Shown: positions 26,429-37,003 of the stretch, piece by piece
Numbering within the stretch: position 1 is the first letter of the stretch
How the letters are laid out: the number at the start of each line of letters is the position of its first letter
DNA from: Gammaproteobacteria bacterium 54_18_T64
Lineage (GTDB): Bacteria > Pseudomonadota > Gammaproteobacteria > Pseudomonadales > Porticoccaceae
Direction: 5' to 3'
DNA: 47,139 nucleotides
Assembly (NCBI GenBank): GCA_002162825.1
Contig: MAAU01000085.1
Coordinates: forward strand, 1 to 47,139
Notes under the pieces: model-generated
Database searches by the model: none
Told to the model about the DNA's origin: nothing
Seen by the model: the letters and a program-made list of their open reading frames with translations, nothing else
Made by a program: the position numbers and the translations under genes

Positions 26429-27640
26429 TTAGTCAGCCTGACGTCGCAAGAAGGCCGGAATATCCAGGTAATCCATATCCGCTTCCTGGTGCGCCGCCAC
26501 CTTGGCCAGCGCTTCGCCCTGAGGCTCAGCAGCTACGGCACTGGCCGCAACACCACCGCGCATGGCAGCACGGCCACCGGTGCGAGTAATTGTTGGCCGA
26601 TCAAGCTGGCCGTAGTCAATTTCACCATTGGTTTTCAGGGTGTTATCGATTACCTTAGCGGGCACCGGTCGACTGATTTCTTCCGCACGACCGAGGCCGG
26701 TAGCTACCACGGTGACACGCAGCTCGTCACCCATTTCCTCATCGATAACCGTACCCACAACCACAGTGGCCTGGTCGGAGGCAAACTCCTCAACGGTGTC
26801 ACCAACATCGGAAAACTCACCCAGGGACAGGTTGGGCCCGGCGGTGATATTGACCAAAATACCGCGCGCACCACGCAGATCGATATCTTCCAGCAAGGGG
26901 CTGTGCACGGCTGCTTCCGCTGCTTCTCGAGCGCGATTTTCGCCACTGGCGATACCCGAACCCATCATCGCCATACCCATTTCCGACATCACCGTGCGCA
27001 CATCCGCGAAATCGACATTGATCATGCCCGGTCGAATAATCAGATCGGCAATACCCTGCACCGCACCCAGCAGTACGTCATTGGCCGCCTTAAAGGCATC
27101 GAGCAAGGTGGTATCTTTACCCAATACCGACAAGAGTTTTTCATTGGGCACGGTGATCAATGAATCCACCTTGTCCTTGAGCATTTTGACACCTTCAGTA
27201 GCGATCGCCATACGCTTGCGCCCCTCAAAGGGGAAGGGCCGCGTCACCACTGCAACGGTGAGTATGCCCAGCTCTTTGGCGATATCGGCAACCACTGGTG
27301 CCGCCCCCGTACCGGTGCCACCACCCATACCAGCGGTGATAAACACCATGTCGGCACCCTCGAGCACCTCGGCGATACGATCTCTATCCTCAATCGCCGC
27401 CTGACGACCGATTTCAGGATTGGCACCGGCACCCAGGCCCTTGGTAATGCCATTGCCCAGCTGTAACAAAGTGGCATCGGGCAGGTCCTTTAAGGCCTGG
27501 GAATCGGTATTGGCACAGATGAACTCGACGCCTTCAACCTGACTATCGATCATGTGCCGCACCGCGTTGCCACCACCACCACCGACACCGATGACCTTTA
27601 TTTCTGCCGTATCAGGCATGCTATCCACAATTTCAAACAT
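26429..27640 (-). CDS. ftsZ: Cell division GTPase FtsZ
   Basis: FtsZ is the tubulin-like GTPase that forms the division ring. From ATG 27640, preceded by GAGGGG, the protein has 403 residues; a TTG at 27655 lies upstream of that ribosome binding site and is not used. The GTP-binding signature GGGTGTG is at 106-112, with NTDSQAL and the T7 loop [11 protein letters not shown]. The C-terminal conserved peptide [14 protein letters not shown], which binds FtsA and ZipA, is intact at the end after a short linker. It follows ftsA by 53 bp. Confidence 0.98.
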   Translation of the reverse strand: MFEIVDSMPDTAEIKVIGVGGGGGNAVRHMIDSQVEGVEFICANTDSQALKDLPDATLLQLGNGITKGLGAGANPEIGRQAAIEDRDRIAEVLEGADMVFITAGMGGGTGTGAAPVVADIAKELGILTVAVVTRPFPFEGRKRMAIATEGVKMLKDKVDSLITVPNEKLLSVLGKDTTLLDAFKAANDVLLGAVQGIADLIIRPGMINVDFADVRTVMSEMGMAMMGSGIASGENRAREAAEAAVHSPLLEDIDLRGARGILVNITAGPNLSLGEFSDVGDTVEEFASDQATVVVGTVIDEEMGDELRVTVVATGLGRAEEISRPVPAKVIDNTLKTNGEIDYGQLDRPTITRTGGRAAMRGGVAASAVAAEPQGEALAKVAAHQEADMDYLDIPAFLRRQAD

Positions 27641-27693
27641 TACTTTACCCCTCAATTAACGTTGTTGTTTGACTACCCGTCTATTCAAAAAAA

Positions 27694-28926
27694 TCAAAAA
27701 TGCTCTTTTAACCACGCTTTAATGCGCGCCATAAAACCTTCACCCTGCTCACTTTGCTGTGCCTTACCACCTTCACGCTGCTGCTCCAGGCCATAGAGCA
27801 GTAGGCCAACACCCGTTGCATAAATCGGGTTATTGACGATATCGCTCAGACCTTGAATATTTTGCGGGCAACCGAGTCGCACCGGCATGTGGAATATTTC
27901 CTCAGCCAACTCCACCGCGCCCTCCATTTTTGCCGTGCCCCCGGTCAAGACAATGCCCGCCGCTATCAGTTCCTCATAGCCACTGCGGCGCAACTCGGCC
28001 TGCACCAAGGTAAATAATTCGTCGTAGCGAGGTTCCACTACTTCCGCCAATGCCTGACGGGAAAGATCCCGCGGCGGGCGATCGCCGACGCTGGGCACCT
28101 TGATGGTTTCCTCCGGCCGCGCCAACTTTGCCAGGGCACAGGCGTATTTAATTTTTAACTCCTCCGCATGGGCGGTGGGCGTGCGCAGGGCCATAGCAAT
28201 GTCATTGGTGACCTGATCACCGGCGATGGGAATCACCCCGGTGTGACGAATCGCACCGTCGGTAAAGATGGCAATATCGGTGGTGCCACCACCCAGGTCG
28301 ACCATGCACACACCGAGCTGCTTTTCATCTTCGGTGAGCACCGAGTAACTCGAGGCCAACTGCTCGAGAATGACGTCATCCACTTCCAAACCACAGCGGC
28401 GGATGCATTTCTTGATGTTTTGCGCTGCATTGGCAGCACCGGTGACCAGGTGCACCTTGGCCTCCAAACGCACACCCGACATGCCCAGGGGTTCGCGCAC
28501 TCCCTCCTGATTATCGATGATGTATTCCTGTGGCAAGACATGGAGAATTTCCTGATCGGCCGGAATAGCCACCGCCCTTGCGGCATCGATCACCCGCTCG
28601 ACATCGAGGCGGTGCACCTCGCGATCGCGGATGGCGACGATGCCATGGGAGTTGAGACTGCGAATATGATTGCCGGCAATGCCCGCATAGACCGAGTGAA
28701 TCTGGCAACCCGCCATCAACTCAACCTCCTGTACCGCTCGCTCGATGGCCGCCACCGTCGATTCGATATTCACCACCACGCCCTTCTTCAAACCCGAAGA
28801 GGGGTGCATGCCGGTGCCGACAATTTCCAGCTGGCCATCCGGGCCAGCCACACCGACAATGGCGACCACCTTCGAGGTGCCAATATCGAGACCGACAATC
28901 ATTTGCTCATTGCTATTATTTGCCAT
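27694..28926 (-). CDS. ftsA: Cell division protein FtsA
   Basis: FtsA is the actin-like protein that tethers FtsZ to the membrane. The 410-residue product has the ATPase blocks VGLDIGTSKVVAIVG and VDLGGGTTDIAIF, plus GIVLTGGTAKMEGAVELA. It ends in the amphipathic membrane-targeting helix (ARIKAWLKEHF). The ATG at 28926 is 38 bp beyond ftsQ. Order and length are as in other gammaproteobacteria. Confidence 0.97.
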   Translation of the reverse strand: MANNSNEQMIVGLDIGTSKVVAIVGVAGPDGQLEIVGTGMHPSSGLKKGVVVNIESTVAAIERAVQEVELMAGCQIHSVYAGIAGNHIRSLNSHGIVAIRDREVHRLDVERVIDAARAVAIPADQEILHVLPQEYIIDNQEGVREPLGMSGVRLEAKVHLVTGAANAAQNIKKCIRRCGLEVDDVILEQLASSYSVLTEDEKQLGVCMVDLGGGTTDIAIFTDGAIRHTGVIPIAGDQVTNDIAMALRTPTAHAEELKIKYACALAKLARPEETIKVPSVGDRPPRDLSRQALAEVVEPRYDELFTLVQAELRRSGYEELIAAGIVLTGGTAKMEGAVELAEEIFHMPVRLGCPQNIQGLSDIVNNPIYATGVGLLLYGLEQQREGGKAQQSEQGEGFMARIKAWLKEHF

Positions 28927-28964
28927 GAATTAAGCTCTTTTTCTCTTATTGTTGAGCTGACAAC

Positions 28965-29768
28965 TCAGCTCGAAACATCACTTTTTTGCCACGACACCGC
29001 CACACCGTTGTCATAGCGCGCATCAATCGCCTTAATCTCTTGTTGCCGACTCGCCAGCTCACCCTGCCAGATGTGCAGAAAACGTCTCACCTTGGCGATC
29101 ACATCACCGCGCCCCAGCGCTATCTCGTGACCCGAGGCCAGTTTCAAACGGCGCGCACCGTGCCCATCGATACTAAAGGCCACGACTTTTAAATCCTGGG
29201 CAAACATCAGCTCACTGACATCGCGAAATTCACTCATCACCTCGCGGGAACTACCCTGCGGCCCCACCAGGTGGGGGAGCTTGCCAAGCTCACTATTATC
29301 AGTCGCTTGCAGGGCCATGCCACTGCGGTTCAAAAAACCACTGTCGCGCCAGCGGGCAATGGGTACTTCTTCCACCACGCTAAGCTGCAAGCGGTCCGGC
29401 CACTGGCGGCGCACACTGGCCGAAGCGATCCACGGATGGGACTCAAGACGCTCGCGCACCACCTCCAGATCGAGGCCAATAAAACCGCCCTTAGCGATAT
29501 CGCCAAGCAGGGCTTCGATTTCAGTTTGCGTGACACGCTGAAAGGCAGCGGCGACGGAAATCCGCGCCAGGGGCCTGTCAACATAACGATACAAGGACAC
29601 CGAGCCGATCACCAAGACCAGTGCCAGAGCAGCCAACACAGAGAAACGCGCCAGGCCTTTAAGCCAGTCAAGGGCGCGCAGCAAAATTTCACTCGGTCCG
29701 GCTTCACGGTGCATTTGATTGCGTCGAGCACCGCGCTGTTTAGTTCTTGTCGGCCTTGTTTGTGCCAT
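28965..29768 (-). CDS. ftsQ: Cell division protein FtsQ
   Basis: FtsQ is a bitopic divisome protein that links FtsB/FtsL to the rest. It has a basic cytoplasmic tail, one transmembrane helix (roughly residues 40-60, FSVLAALALVLVIGSVSLYRY), a POTRA domain (VTQTEIEALL...GGFIGLDLEVVRERL) and a beta domain with RQWPDRLQLSVVEEVPIARW. I chose ATG 29768 (267 residues), one base after the ddl stop and preceded by GGGGAG. The ATG at 29786 inside ddl is an alternative. Confidence 0.92.
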   Translation of the reverse strand: MAQTRPTRTKQRGARRNQMHREAGPSEILLRALDWLKGLARFSVLAALALVLVIGSVSLYRYVDRPLARISVAAAFQRVTQTEIEALLGDIAKGGFIGLDLEVVRERLESHPWIASASVRRQWPDRLQLSVVEEVPIARWRDSGFLNRSGMALQATDNSELGKLPHLVGPQGSSREVMSEFRDVSELMFAQDLKVVAFSIDGHGARRLKLASGHEIALGRGDVIAKVRRFLHIWQGELASRQQEIKAIDARYDNGVAVSWQKSDVSS

Positions 29769-29769
29769 A

Positions 29770-30747
29770 TCAGCCGAGCTCCCCATGGACTTTATCTACC
29801 GGGTTTTCCTGCGCTTGCCCTAATGTCGTATGTAAGATCTCAAGCAATAATTCCGTGAAACTCAGGCCCGCAGCCGCTGCGGCCATCGGTACCAGGCTAT
29901 GGTCGGTCATACCTGGCACGGTGTTCACCTCCAGCAAACGCGGCTCTCCAGCCTCCGTCAGCATCACATCGACACGCCCCCAACCCTGGCAGTCGAGGCT
30001 GGCAAAGGCTTTCAGTGCCAGAGCCTGCATGGCCTTCTCATCTTCGGCCGACAAACCACAGGGACAGAGGTAGCGCGTGTCATCGGCCAAATACTTCGCC
30101 TCATAGTCGTAAAAGGCTCGGTCGGTTTCCAGCTTGATAACCGGTAGTGGGCGGCCATTGAGAATCGCCACCGTGTATTCGCCACCACTGAGCCAGCGCT
30201 CGGCAATCACCACGCTATCGAAGGCATCGGCGGCAGCCCAGGCGGCCTGTAATTCCTCGGCACTACTGGCCTTGGCCATACCCAGGCTTGAGCCTTCACT
30301 GGCCGGCTTCACCATCACTTCGCCACCCAGATCCGCCAGTAGGGCCGGCCAATCACTGCCTTTATGGAGTAGGGCAAAATCCGCCGTTGGCAATTTGATG
30401 CCCTGCCACAATTGTTTACAACGCAATTTATCCATTGCCAGGGCCGAGGCCAAGACACCACTGCCGGTATAGGGCAGGCCCAGACATTCCAGGGCACCCT
30501 GCACGGTACCGTCCTCACCACCGGCGCCGTGAAGGACGTTAAACACTCGGTCTGCCTGTAGGGTTTCAAGCTCAGCCATCCAAGTTGAACTCAGATCCAA
30601 TCCGTGGGCGTCCACTCCTGCGGCCTGCAGGGCGGTAAGAACTGCCATACCACCCTTTAAGGAAACCTCACGCTCAGCGGACTCTCCGCCATAGAGCACG
30701 GCGATGCGGCCAAGCACAGCCGTGCTTGCCTGTTCAATGACGGCCAT
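29770..30747 (-). CDS. ddl: D-alanine--D-alanine ligase
   Basis: This ATP-grasp ligase makes the D-Ala-D-Ala dipeptide used by MurF. In its 325 residues it shows VLYGGESAEREVSLKGG, HGAGGEDGTVQGALE, VMVKPASEGSSLGMAK and LLEVNTVPGMTDHSLVP, the family's substrate- and Mg-binding motifs. In the dcw position it would be ddlB. It starts two bases after the murC stop and overlaps no other gene on that side. Confidence 0.96.
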   Translation of the reverse strand: MAVIEQASTAVLGRIAVLYGGESAEREVSLKGGMAVLTALQAAGVDAHGLDLSSTWMAELETLQADRVFNVLHGAGGEDGTVQGALECLGLPYTGSGVLASALAMDKLRCKQLWQGIKLPTADFALLHKGSDWPALLADLGGEVMVKPASEGSSLGMAKASSAEELQAAWAAADAFDSVVIAERWLSGGEYTVAILNGRPLPVIKLETDRAFYDYEAKYLADDTRYLCPCGLSAEDEKAMQALALKAFASLDCQGWGRVDVMLTEAGEPRLLEVNTVPGMTDHSLVPMAAAAAGLSFTELLLEILHTTLGQAQENPVDKVHGELG

Positions 30748-30749
30748 GT

Positions 30750-32171
30750 TTATTGCAGCCCCCTATCGGCCAGTAGTTTGACCAACTTACTGACGCTGCC
30801 AGCACCCTGGGTCATAACAATGTCACCGGGTTGAATCAGGGTTTTCACTATGTCTGGCACCGCCTCGATGGACTCGGCATAGACCGGATCAATTTTGCCG
30901 CGCTGACGAATACTGCGGCACAAATGGCGGCTATTGGCACCGGGGATTTCCTCTTCTCCGGCGGTGTATACCGGCACCACAATGAGGACATCGGCCGCGG
31001 ATAGCACCTCGACAAAATCATCGTAGAGATCCCGCGTACGGGTATAGCGATGGGGTTGAAAAATCAGTACCAAACGACGTTGGGGCCAGCCCTCGCGCAC
31101 GGCAAGTACGGTCGCCTTTACCTCGCTGGGGTGGTGGCCGTAATCATCCACCAACATCGCAGCGCCCGCACCACCCGCCACGGGGTAGTCGCCGTAGACT
31201 TCAAAACGTCGACCCACGCCCTGAAAGCCTGCCAGGCCGGCACCAATCGCCGCGTCGTCGAGGCCCTCATCGGTGGCTACGGCGATGGCGGCGGTGGCGT
31301 TCAACATATTGTGACGGCCGGGAATATTCAGTTTGATATTGAGGGTGCTCAAGCCCTCCGGTCGATGCACCTGAAAATAGGCGCTGCGCTCTTCAATTCG
31401 CGCCTCGCTAATGCGGTAATCTGCATCCTCGCTAAAGCCGTAGGTCAAGACCGGTCGCGACACCAGGGGCAAAATCTCTCTCACCACCGGGTCGTCGATG
31501 CACAACACCGCCAAGCCGTAAAAGGGCAGGTTGTGGAGAAAGTCGACAAAGGTCTGCTTCAACTTGGAGAAGTCGAAGTCATAGGTTTCCATATGATCGG
31601 CTTCGATATTGGTCACCACCGCCACCATGGGCTGCAGGTGCAAGAATGAGGCGTCACTTTCATCGGCCTCGGCCACCAAATAGCGGCTCTCACCCAACTG
31701 AGCGTTGGTGCCAACACTGGTCACCCTACCGCCAATCACAAAGGTCGGTGCGCGCCCGGCTTCGGCGAGCACATTGGCCAATAGGCTGGTGGTGGTAGTC
31801 TTACCGTGGGTACCGGCCACCGCAATACTGTGGCGGTAGCGCATCAGCTCGGCGAGCATTTCGGCGCGGCGCACCACGGGGATACGCGCCTCTCGAGCGG
31901 CGATAATTTCTGGGTTTTCTTCACTCACCGCTGAGGATTGCACCACCACATCGACAGCCTTGACCTGTTCACCTTTGTGGCCGATATCAATATGGGCACC
32001 CATGCCGCGCAGGCGCTGAATATTGGCATTGGCAGCCAAATCCGAGCCGGAAATTTCGTAACCCTGATTCAGTAGCACCTCGGCAATACCACACATGCCG
32101 CTGCCGCCGATGCCGATAAAATGAATGCGACGGATACGGCGCATTTCCGGAACTTCATAAACACCACTCAT
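30750..32171 (-). CDS. murC: UDP-N-acetylmuramate--L-alanine ligase
   Basis: MurC adds L-Ala to UDP-MurNAc, the first cytoplasmic peptide step. The 473-residue ligase shows the N-terminal UDP-binding [14 protein letters not shown], the ATP loop GTHGKTTTT starting at residue 120, [12 protein letters not shown] and the C-terminal [13 protein letters not shown]. The start ATG overlaps the murG stop (ATGA). The gap to ddl is 2 bp, a sign of tight translational coupling. Confidence 0.97.
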   Translation of the reverse strand: MSGVYEVPEMRRIRRIHFIGIGGSGMCGIAEVLLNQGYEISGSDLAANANIQRLRGMGAHIDIGHKGEQVKAVDVVVQSSAVSEENPEIIAAREARIPVVRRAEMLAELMRYRHSIAVAGTHGKTTTTSLLANVLAEAGRAPTFVIGGRVTSVGTNAQLGESRYLVAEADESDASFLHLQPMVAVVTNIEADHMETYDFDFSKLKQTFVDFLHNLPFYGLAVLCIDDPVVREILPLVSRPVLTYGFSEDADYRISEARIEERSAYFQVHRPEGLSTLNIKLNIPGRHNMLNATAAIAVATDEGLDDAAIGAGLAGFQGVGRRFEVYGDYPVAGGAGAAMLVDDYGHHPSEVKATVLAVREGWPQRRLVLIFQPHRYTRTRDLYDDFVEVLSAADVLIVVPVYTAGEEEIPGANSRHLCRSIRQRGKIDPVYAESIEAVPDIVKTLIQPGDIVMTQGAGSVSKLVKLLADRGLQ

Positions 32172-33244
32172 GCCATCACCTCTTCACAGACATCCGCCAC
32201 CGTAGTGACCGCATCGGGCAGGGCCTGGGCTCGCGCCGCCACGGCCATCGCCACCAGCTCTTGTTTATTTGCCAGTATTTCTTGTAGTACAGTCGCCAGC
32301 GCCTCTACCTGAAGGTCTTTTTCTTGCACCAGCAGCGCCGCATTATTGTCGACCAGCCAACGCGCATTTTCACTCTGGTGGTCGTCGATGGCGTGGGGAT
32401 AGGGAATCAATAGGGCACCCAGTCCGGCAGCCGTCAACTCACAAACGGTCAACGCCCCGGCCCGGCAAACGACAAAATCCGCCGCGCCATAGGCTGCCGC
32501 CATATCGTCGATAAATGCCACCACGTCAGCCCTCACACCCATCTCTTTATATGCCTCACGAGTGGCATCCAGGTGTTGCCGGCCACACTGGTGAACAATA
32601 GCCGGACGCTCGGTTTGCGCCAGTAACGCCAGGGCCTCCGGTAGCACCCGGTTAATAGTCGCGGCACCGAGACTGCCACCCAGTACCAATAAGCGCGGGC
32701 GCTGGCCTTCGGCAAATGACAAACGTGTCTGCGGTACTTCCAGGGCGCTAATGTCGCGACGCACCGGATTGCCACAGTGCTCGCCCCTGGCCAGGGCCCT
32801 TGGAAAGGCCTCGAGCACACGGGCGGCCAACGTTTGCAAAATTCTATTGGTGGTACCGGCGACGGCATTCTGCTCGTGAATCACCAATGGCACAGCCAAC
32901 AGCCGAGCCGCCAAACCGCCAGGGCCGGAGGCAAAGCCACCAAAGCCCAACACACACTGGGGCCCGACACTGCGCACCACGCCAAAGGCCTGCCACAGTG
33001 CTTTCAATAGGCCAAAGGGTGCTTTCAATTTACCCAGTAAACCCCGTTTCCCACGCAGGCCGACGACATCGATAAAGCGAATCGGAAAATCGGCGCCGGG
33101 CACTAATCTGGCCTCAATACCGCGCCGTGTACCCAACCAGGTCACGGCGATGTCACGCTCGCGCAACTCTTCAGCCACCGCCAATGCCGGGAACACATGG
33201 CCGCCGGTACCACCCGCCATAATCAACACGCGCCGGGCCGTCAT
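32168..33244 (-). CDS. murG: Lipid II synthase MurG (GlcNAc transferase)
   Basis: MurG transfers GlcNAc from UDP-GlcNAc to lipid I on the inner face of the inner membrane. In its 358 residues are the N-terminal glycine-rich loop [48 protein letters not shown] and the GT-B nucleotide-binding region [15 protein letters not shown], followed by [14 protein letters not shown]. The start overlaps the ftsW stop and the stop overlaps the murC start, both as ATGA. Confidence 0.97.
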   Translation of the reverse strand: MTARRVLIMAGGTGGHVFPALAVAEELRERDIAVTWLGTRRGIEARLVPGADFPIRFIDVVGLRGKRGLLGKLKAPFGLLKALWQAFGVVRSVGPQCVLGFGGFASGPGGLAARLLAVPLVIHEQNAVAGTTNRILQTLAARVLEAFPRALARGEHCGNPVRRDISALEVPQTRLSFAEGQRPRLLVLGGSLGAATINRVLPEALALLAQTERPAIVHQCGRQHLDATREAYKEMGVRADVVAFIDDMAAAYGAADFVVCRAGALTVCELTAAGLGALLIPYPHAIDDHQSENARWLVDNNAALLVQEKDLQVEALATVLQEILANKQELVAMAVAARAQALPDAVTTVADVCEEVMA

Positions 33245-34470
33245 CGCGCCACCTTCGGCTTGGTTTTAGCGGTGCGTTTGGCCAGCGCCGCCATATCGTC
33301 CATCTCAATACCGACCCGCAACACCAGCGCTATCATCATCGAGCACACCAGCAGGCTACTGCCGCCGTAGCTAATAAAGGGTAGGGTTAAACCCTTAGTC
33401 GGCAGCAGTCCAGAGGTGACACCAATGTTGATAAACACCTGCCCCGCCAACAGTATGCCGATGCCAAACACCACATAGGCCGAAAACCAATCCTGGCGCT
33501 GTACGGCCTTGCGGGCAATGATCAAAATTCGCGTGATCATCAGGGCAAACAGCACCATCACCACCAGCACGCCCAGCAGACCAAATTCCTCGGCGAGAAT
33601 GGCAAAGACAAAATCGGTGTGAGCCTCGGGCAGGTAGAAGAGCTTCTGTACACTATTACCCAGGCCCACGCCAAACCACTCGCCGCGGCCAAAGGCAATT
33701 AATGACTGAGTCAATTGATAACCGTCACCAAATTGCTGCGCCCAGGGGTCGAGAAAGGTCACCAGGCGGCGAAAACGGTATTCGGAGCTCAGGGCCAGTG
33801 CGGCAACGCCGGCAATACCCACTGCCATCAAGCCAAGAAATTGCCAGAGGCGCACACCGGCGAGAAAAAGCATGGCCAGTACGGTCGCCGCCATCACCAC
33901 CGTTGAGCCAAAGTCGGGCTCCAATAACAGCAAAAAGGCAAACACACCCAGCACACCCAGCGGGATGGCAAAACTGTGCCAGTTGTCCCGCAAGCGCAAT
34001 TGATGGCGCTGTAAATAGGCCGCGACAAAGAAGATCATGCAGACCTTGGCTAGCTCGGAAACCTGTAGGGTGAACATGCCCAGCTTAAACCAGCGACGAC
34101 TGCCGTTAACCGCGTGACCAATACCCGGAATTAACACCAGCGCCAGGGCCATGGCTCCAGCGAGAACAATCATGCCGGCGTGTTCGTACCACCAGCGCAT
34201 GGAAATTTGCAAGACCAACAGCGCCGCACTGCCGCCAATCAACAAATACATTAGGTGCCGCTTGGTGAAGAAAAAGGCGTCGCCATACTTGTGATCGGCA
34301 AAACTGATGGAGGCCGACATAATCATCAACAGGCCCACCGACGCCAATGCCAGCACCGAGACCAGCAAGTAGCGGTCGATAAACTGCAGCGGCTTGGGCT
34401 GCCAAAATTCTCTGAACGGGGCCAATAGGGAAAAACCCGCCGCCTGGGCAGGCCTTTTCAACGAGCTCAT
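33241..34470 (-). CDS. ftsW: Septal peptidoglycan glycosyltransferase FtsW (SEDS family)
   Basis: FtsW polymerises septal glycan strands together with FtsI. I start it at ATG 34470, overlapping the murD stop (409 residues); the longer frame to 34515 lies within murD. About ten transmembrane segments are visible. Signatures are SASISFADHKYGDAFFFTKR near the first helices, GHAVNGSRRW, the SEDS block LEPDFGSTVVM with the conserved Asp, FAILAEEFGLLGV and LPFISYGGSSLL. Confidence 0.96.
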   Translation of the reverse strand: MSSLKRPAQAAGFSLLAPFREFWQPKPLQFIDRYLLVSVLALASVGLLMIMSASISFADHKYGDAFFFTKRHLMYLLIGGSAALLVLQISMRWWYEHAGMIVLAGAMALALVLIPGIGHAVNGSRRWFKLGMFTLQVSELAKVCMIFFVAAYLQRHQLRLRDNWHSFAIPLGVLGVFAFLLLLEPDFGSTVVMAATVLAMLFLAGVRLWQFLGLMAVGIAGVAALALSSEYRFRRLVTFLDPWAQQFGDGYQLTQSLIAFGRGEWFGVGLGNSVQKLFYLPEAHTDFVFAILAEEFGLLGVLVVMVLFALMITRILIIARKAVQRQDWFSAYVVFGIGILLAGQVFINIGVTSGLLPTKGLTLPFISYGGSSLLVCSMMIALVLRVGIEMDDMAALAKRTAKTKPKVAR

Positions 34471-35864
34471 GACTCGGCCCTCAAGCCAAGTGCCACCAGC
34501 GCAGCGGCAAAGCAACGACCGCGTTCCTCAAAACCGGCGAACATATCAAAGCTGGCGCAAGCCGGTGACAAGAGAACAATATCGCCCTCTGCCGCTATGC
34601 GTGCCGCCGCGCCAACCGCCGCGCCCATGGAGGTGGCGTGAATGCTGGGCACACATTTACCGCAGGCCCGCTCTAATTGATCGGCATCCTCACCCATCAA
34701 TATCAGCTGTTTCACTCTACCGGGCAGCGCCCCGGCCAGTGCGCTAAAGTCCTGACCCTTGCCCTGACCACCGGCAATTAAAACGATCTTCGCGGCGCTA
34801 TCTTTCGGACCGCCAGTCTCATCGACAAGGCCCTCAATCGCGGCCACGGTAGCGCCAACATTGGTCGCCTTGGAATCATCAATCCAAACCACACCCCCGC
34901 GCTGGGCAATGTTTTGGCAGCGATGGGCCAGGCCCGGGAAATCGCGCAGGGCAGCTAGCATCGCCTCGCGGGGCAGATCCACCGCTTGCCCCAGAGCCAG
35001 AGCCGCCAGGGCATTGGCAATATTATGGCGGCCCTTAATACGCACTTCGGCGACCGCTATCAAGGCCTCAAACTGAAAGGCCAACCAACTTTCGCCCTGG
35101 TGCTCGAGCAGACCAAAGGCGCCGAAATCGGGCTTGCCCAGGGCAAAGTTCCACTGCTTTACGCCATCACCGACCAGGGGTTGGGAAAGGCTATCGTCAC
35201 GATTAACCACAATTTGCCTGGCACCCTTAAACACCCGGTGCTTGGCCCGGTGGTAGTCGAGAATGGATGCATAACGATCCATATGGTCCGGGCTAACATT
35301 GAGTACAACGGCTACTTCGGCACCCAGGGCAGCGACACTTTCGAGCTGGAAGCTGGACAACTCCAGTACATACAGCTCCTTGTCATCACTCAATAAATCC
35401 AGGGCCGGGGTGCCGAGGTTGCCACCCACACCCACTTTTTTTCCGGCCAGCCGCGCCATCTCACCCAGTAAGGTGGTCACCGTACTTTTTCCGTTGGAGC
35501 CGGTTATCGCCACGATGGGGGCCTTGGCATGGCGAGCAAAAAGCTCCATATCACCAATAATTTCCACCCCGGCATTGGCCGCCTCGACCAGTGCCGGGCT
35601 ATCGAGGGCGAGACCGGGACTGACAATCAGTTGATCGGCGCTGCATAGTGTCCCTGCGTTAAGCGCCCCCAGCTCGGTGCGCACATCTGGCAGCTCACGA
35701 CTCAGCTGCGCAAGCGCCGGCGGTTGCTGGCGACTATCGACGACCACAAATGGCTCGGCCCGAGCCGACAGAAAGCGCGCCACAGACAAGCCGGTGGCGC
35801 CAAGGCCCACTACGACGGTCAGTCTGTTACTCGCTATCAATTCTGCCACTCTTACCTCATCCAT
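34467..35864 (-). CDS. murD: UDP-N-acetylmuramoyl-L-alanine--D-glutamate ligase
   Basis: MurD adds D-Glu to UDP-MurNAc-L-Ala. The 465-residue ligase has GLGATGLSVARFL at the N-terminus, the ATP loop GSNGKST at 122-128, LELSSFQLE, NVSPDHMDRY, KGRHNIANALAALALG and the C-terminal LLSPACASFDMF. The stop overlaps the ftsW start. The 56-bp gap to mraY is one of the larger gaps in this part of the cluster. Confidence 0.97.
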   Translation of the reverse strand: MDEVRVAELIASNRLTVVVGLGATGLSVARFLSARAEPFVVVDSRQQPPALAQLSRELPDVRTELGALNAGTLCSADQLIVSPGLALDSPALVEAANAGVEIIGDMELFARHAKAPIVAITGSNGKSTVTTLLGEMARLAGKKVGVGGNLGTPALDLLSDDKELYVLELSSFQLESVAALGAEVAVVLNVSPDHMDRYASILDYHRAKHRVFKGARQIVVNRDDSLSQPLVGDGVKQWNFALGKPDFGAFGLLEHQGESWLAFQFEALIAVAEVRIKGRHNIANALAALALGQAVDLPREAMLAALRDFPGLAHRCQNIAQRGGVVWIDDSKATNVGATVAAIEGLVDETGGPKDSAAKIVLIAGGQGKGQDFSALAGALPGRVKQLILMGEDADQLERACGKCVPSIHATSMGAAVGAAARIAAEGDIVLLSPACASFDMFAGFEERGRCFAAALVALGLRAES

Positions 35865-35920
35865 CTTTCGTTCAAAGAATCTATTTTAGAGCCTTGTATA
35901 TCGACCCTTATCTCAACTTC

Positions 35921-37003
35921 TTATCTCAACTTCAGTGTCGCCAGGCCAAACAGCACCAGCATCACGGTAATAATCCAGAAGCGCACAATCACCCGCGGCT
36001 CGGGCCAGCCTTTCAATTCATAGTGGTGGTGGATGGGAGCCATGCGGAAGATGCGCTTGCCGGTTAATTTGAAGGAGGCCACCTGTAAAATCACCGAAAC
36101 GGTCTCCAATACAAATATGCCGCCCATAATGAAAAAGACAATTTCCTGACGCACAATCACCGCAATCACGCCCAGCGCCGCACCCAGGGACAGGGCACCG
36201 ACATCGCCCATAAAGACCTGGGCCGGGTAGGTGTTAAACCACAGGAAACCGAGACCCGCGCCACCCAGGGCCGAGCAAAACACCACCAACTCGCCGGCAC
36301 CGCTAATAAAAGGAATGTGTAAATAGGAGGCAAAAGTGGCGTGACCGGTCAGGTAGGCAATAATGCCCAGTGCGCCACCCACCAGTACCGTGGGCATAAT
36401 CGCCAGGCCGTCGAGACCATCGGTGAGGTTGACGGCATTACTCGAACCGACGATCACAAAGTAAGTCAGCACCACGTAAAACAGCCCCATCGGCCAGGCG
36501 ACGTTTTTAAAGAAGGGCACAATCAGCTCGGTCTCGGCAGGTGAAATAGCGCTGCTATAGAGGAATAGTCCCGCGGCCAAACCTGCCAGGGACTGCCATA
36601 AATACTTCCAGCGCGCCGGCAAACCCTGGGAATTTTTCTCGACCACCTTGCGGTAGTCATCGACCCAGCCAATCAAACCAAAGGCCAGGGTGACCAACAG
36701 TACCGTCCACACATAGCGATTACTGAGGTCTGCCCAGAGTAGAGTGGAGACAAAGATCGACATTAAAATCAAGGCGCCGCCCATGGTCGGCGTGCCCGAC
36801 TTGACCAGGTGAGTCTGTGGGCCATCGCTGCGAACCGACTGACCTATTTGCAGGGCGTTGAGCTTCCTGATCATATAGGGGCCAAGCATTAAAGAGATAA
36901 GCAACGAGGTCAGCATGCCCAAAATCGCGCGCAGGGTCAGATACTTAAAGACACCGAAAGTACTGTCGTACTCACTCAGATAATCCGCTAGCCATAAGAG
37001 CAT
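35921..37003 (-). CDS. mraY: Phospho-N-acetylmuramoyl-pentapeptide transferase
   Basis: MraY is the ten-helix membrane enzyme that makes lipid I from undecaprenyl phosphate. The 360-residue protein has the family's [20 protein letters not shown] start, [22 protein letters not shown] with the Mg-binding Asp pair, [31 protein letters not shown] and the His-rich [13 protein letters not shown]. The start overlaps the murF stop as TGATG. Confidence 0.97.
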   Translation of the reverse strand: MLLWLADYLSEYDSTFGVFKYLTLRAILGMLTSLLISLMLGPYMIRKLNALQIGQSVRSDGPQTHLVKSGTPTMGGALILMSIFVSTLLWADLSNRYVWTVLLVTLAFGLIGWVDDYRKVVEKNSQGLPARWKYLWQSLAGLAAGLFLYSSAISPAETELIVPFFKNVAWPMGLFYVVLTYFVIVGSSNAVNLTDGLDGLAIMPTVLVGGALGIIAYLTGHATFASYLHIPFISGAGELVVFCSALGGAGLGFLWFNTYPAQVFMGDVGALSLGAALGVIAVIVRQEIVFFIMGGIFVLETVSVILQVASFKLTGKRIFRMAPIHHHYELKGWPEPRVIVRFWIITVMLVLFGLATLKLR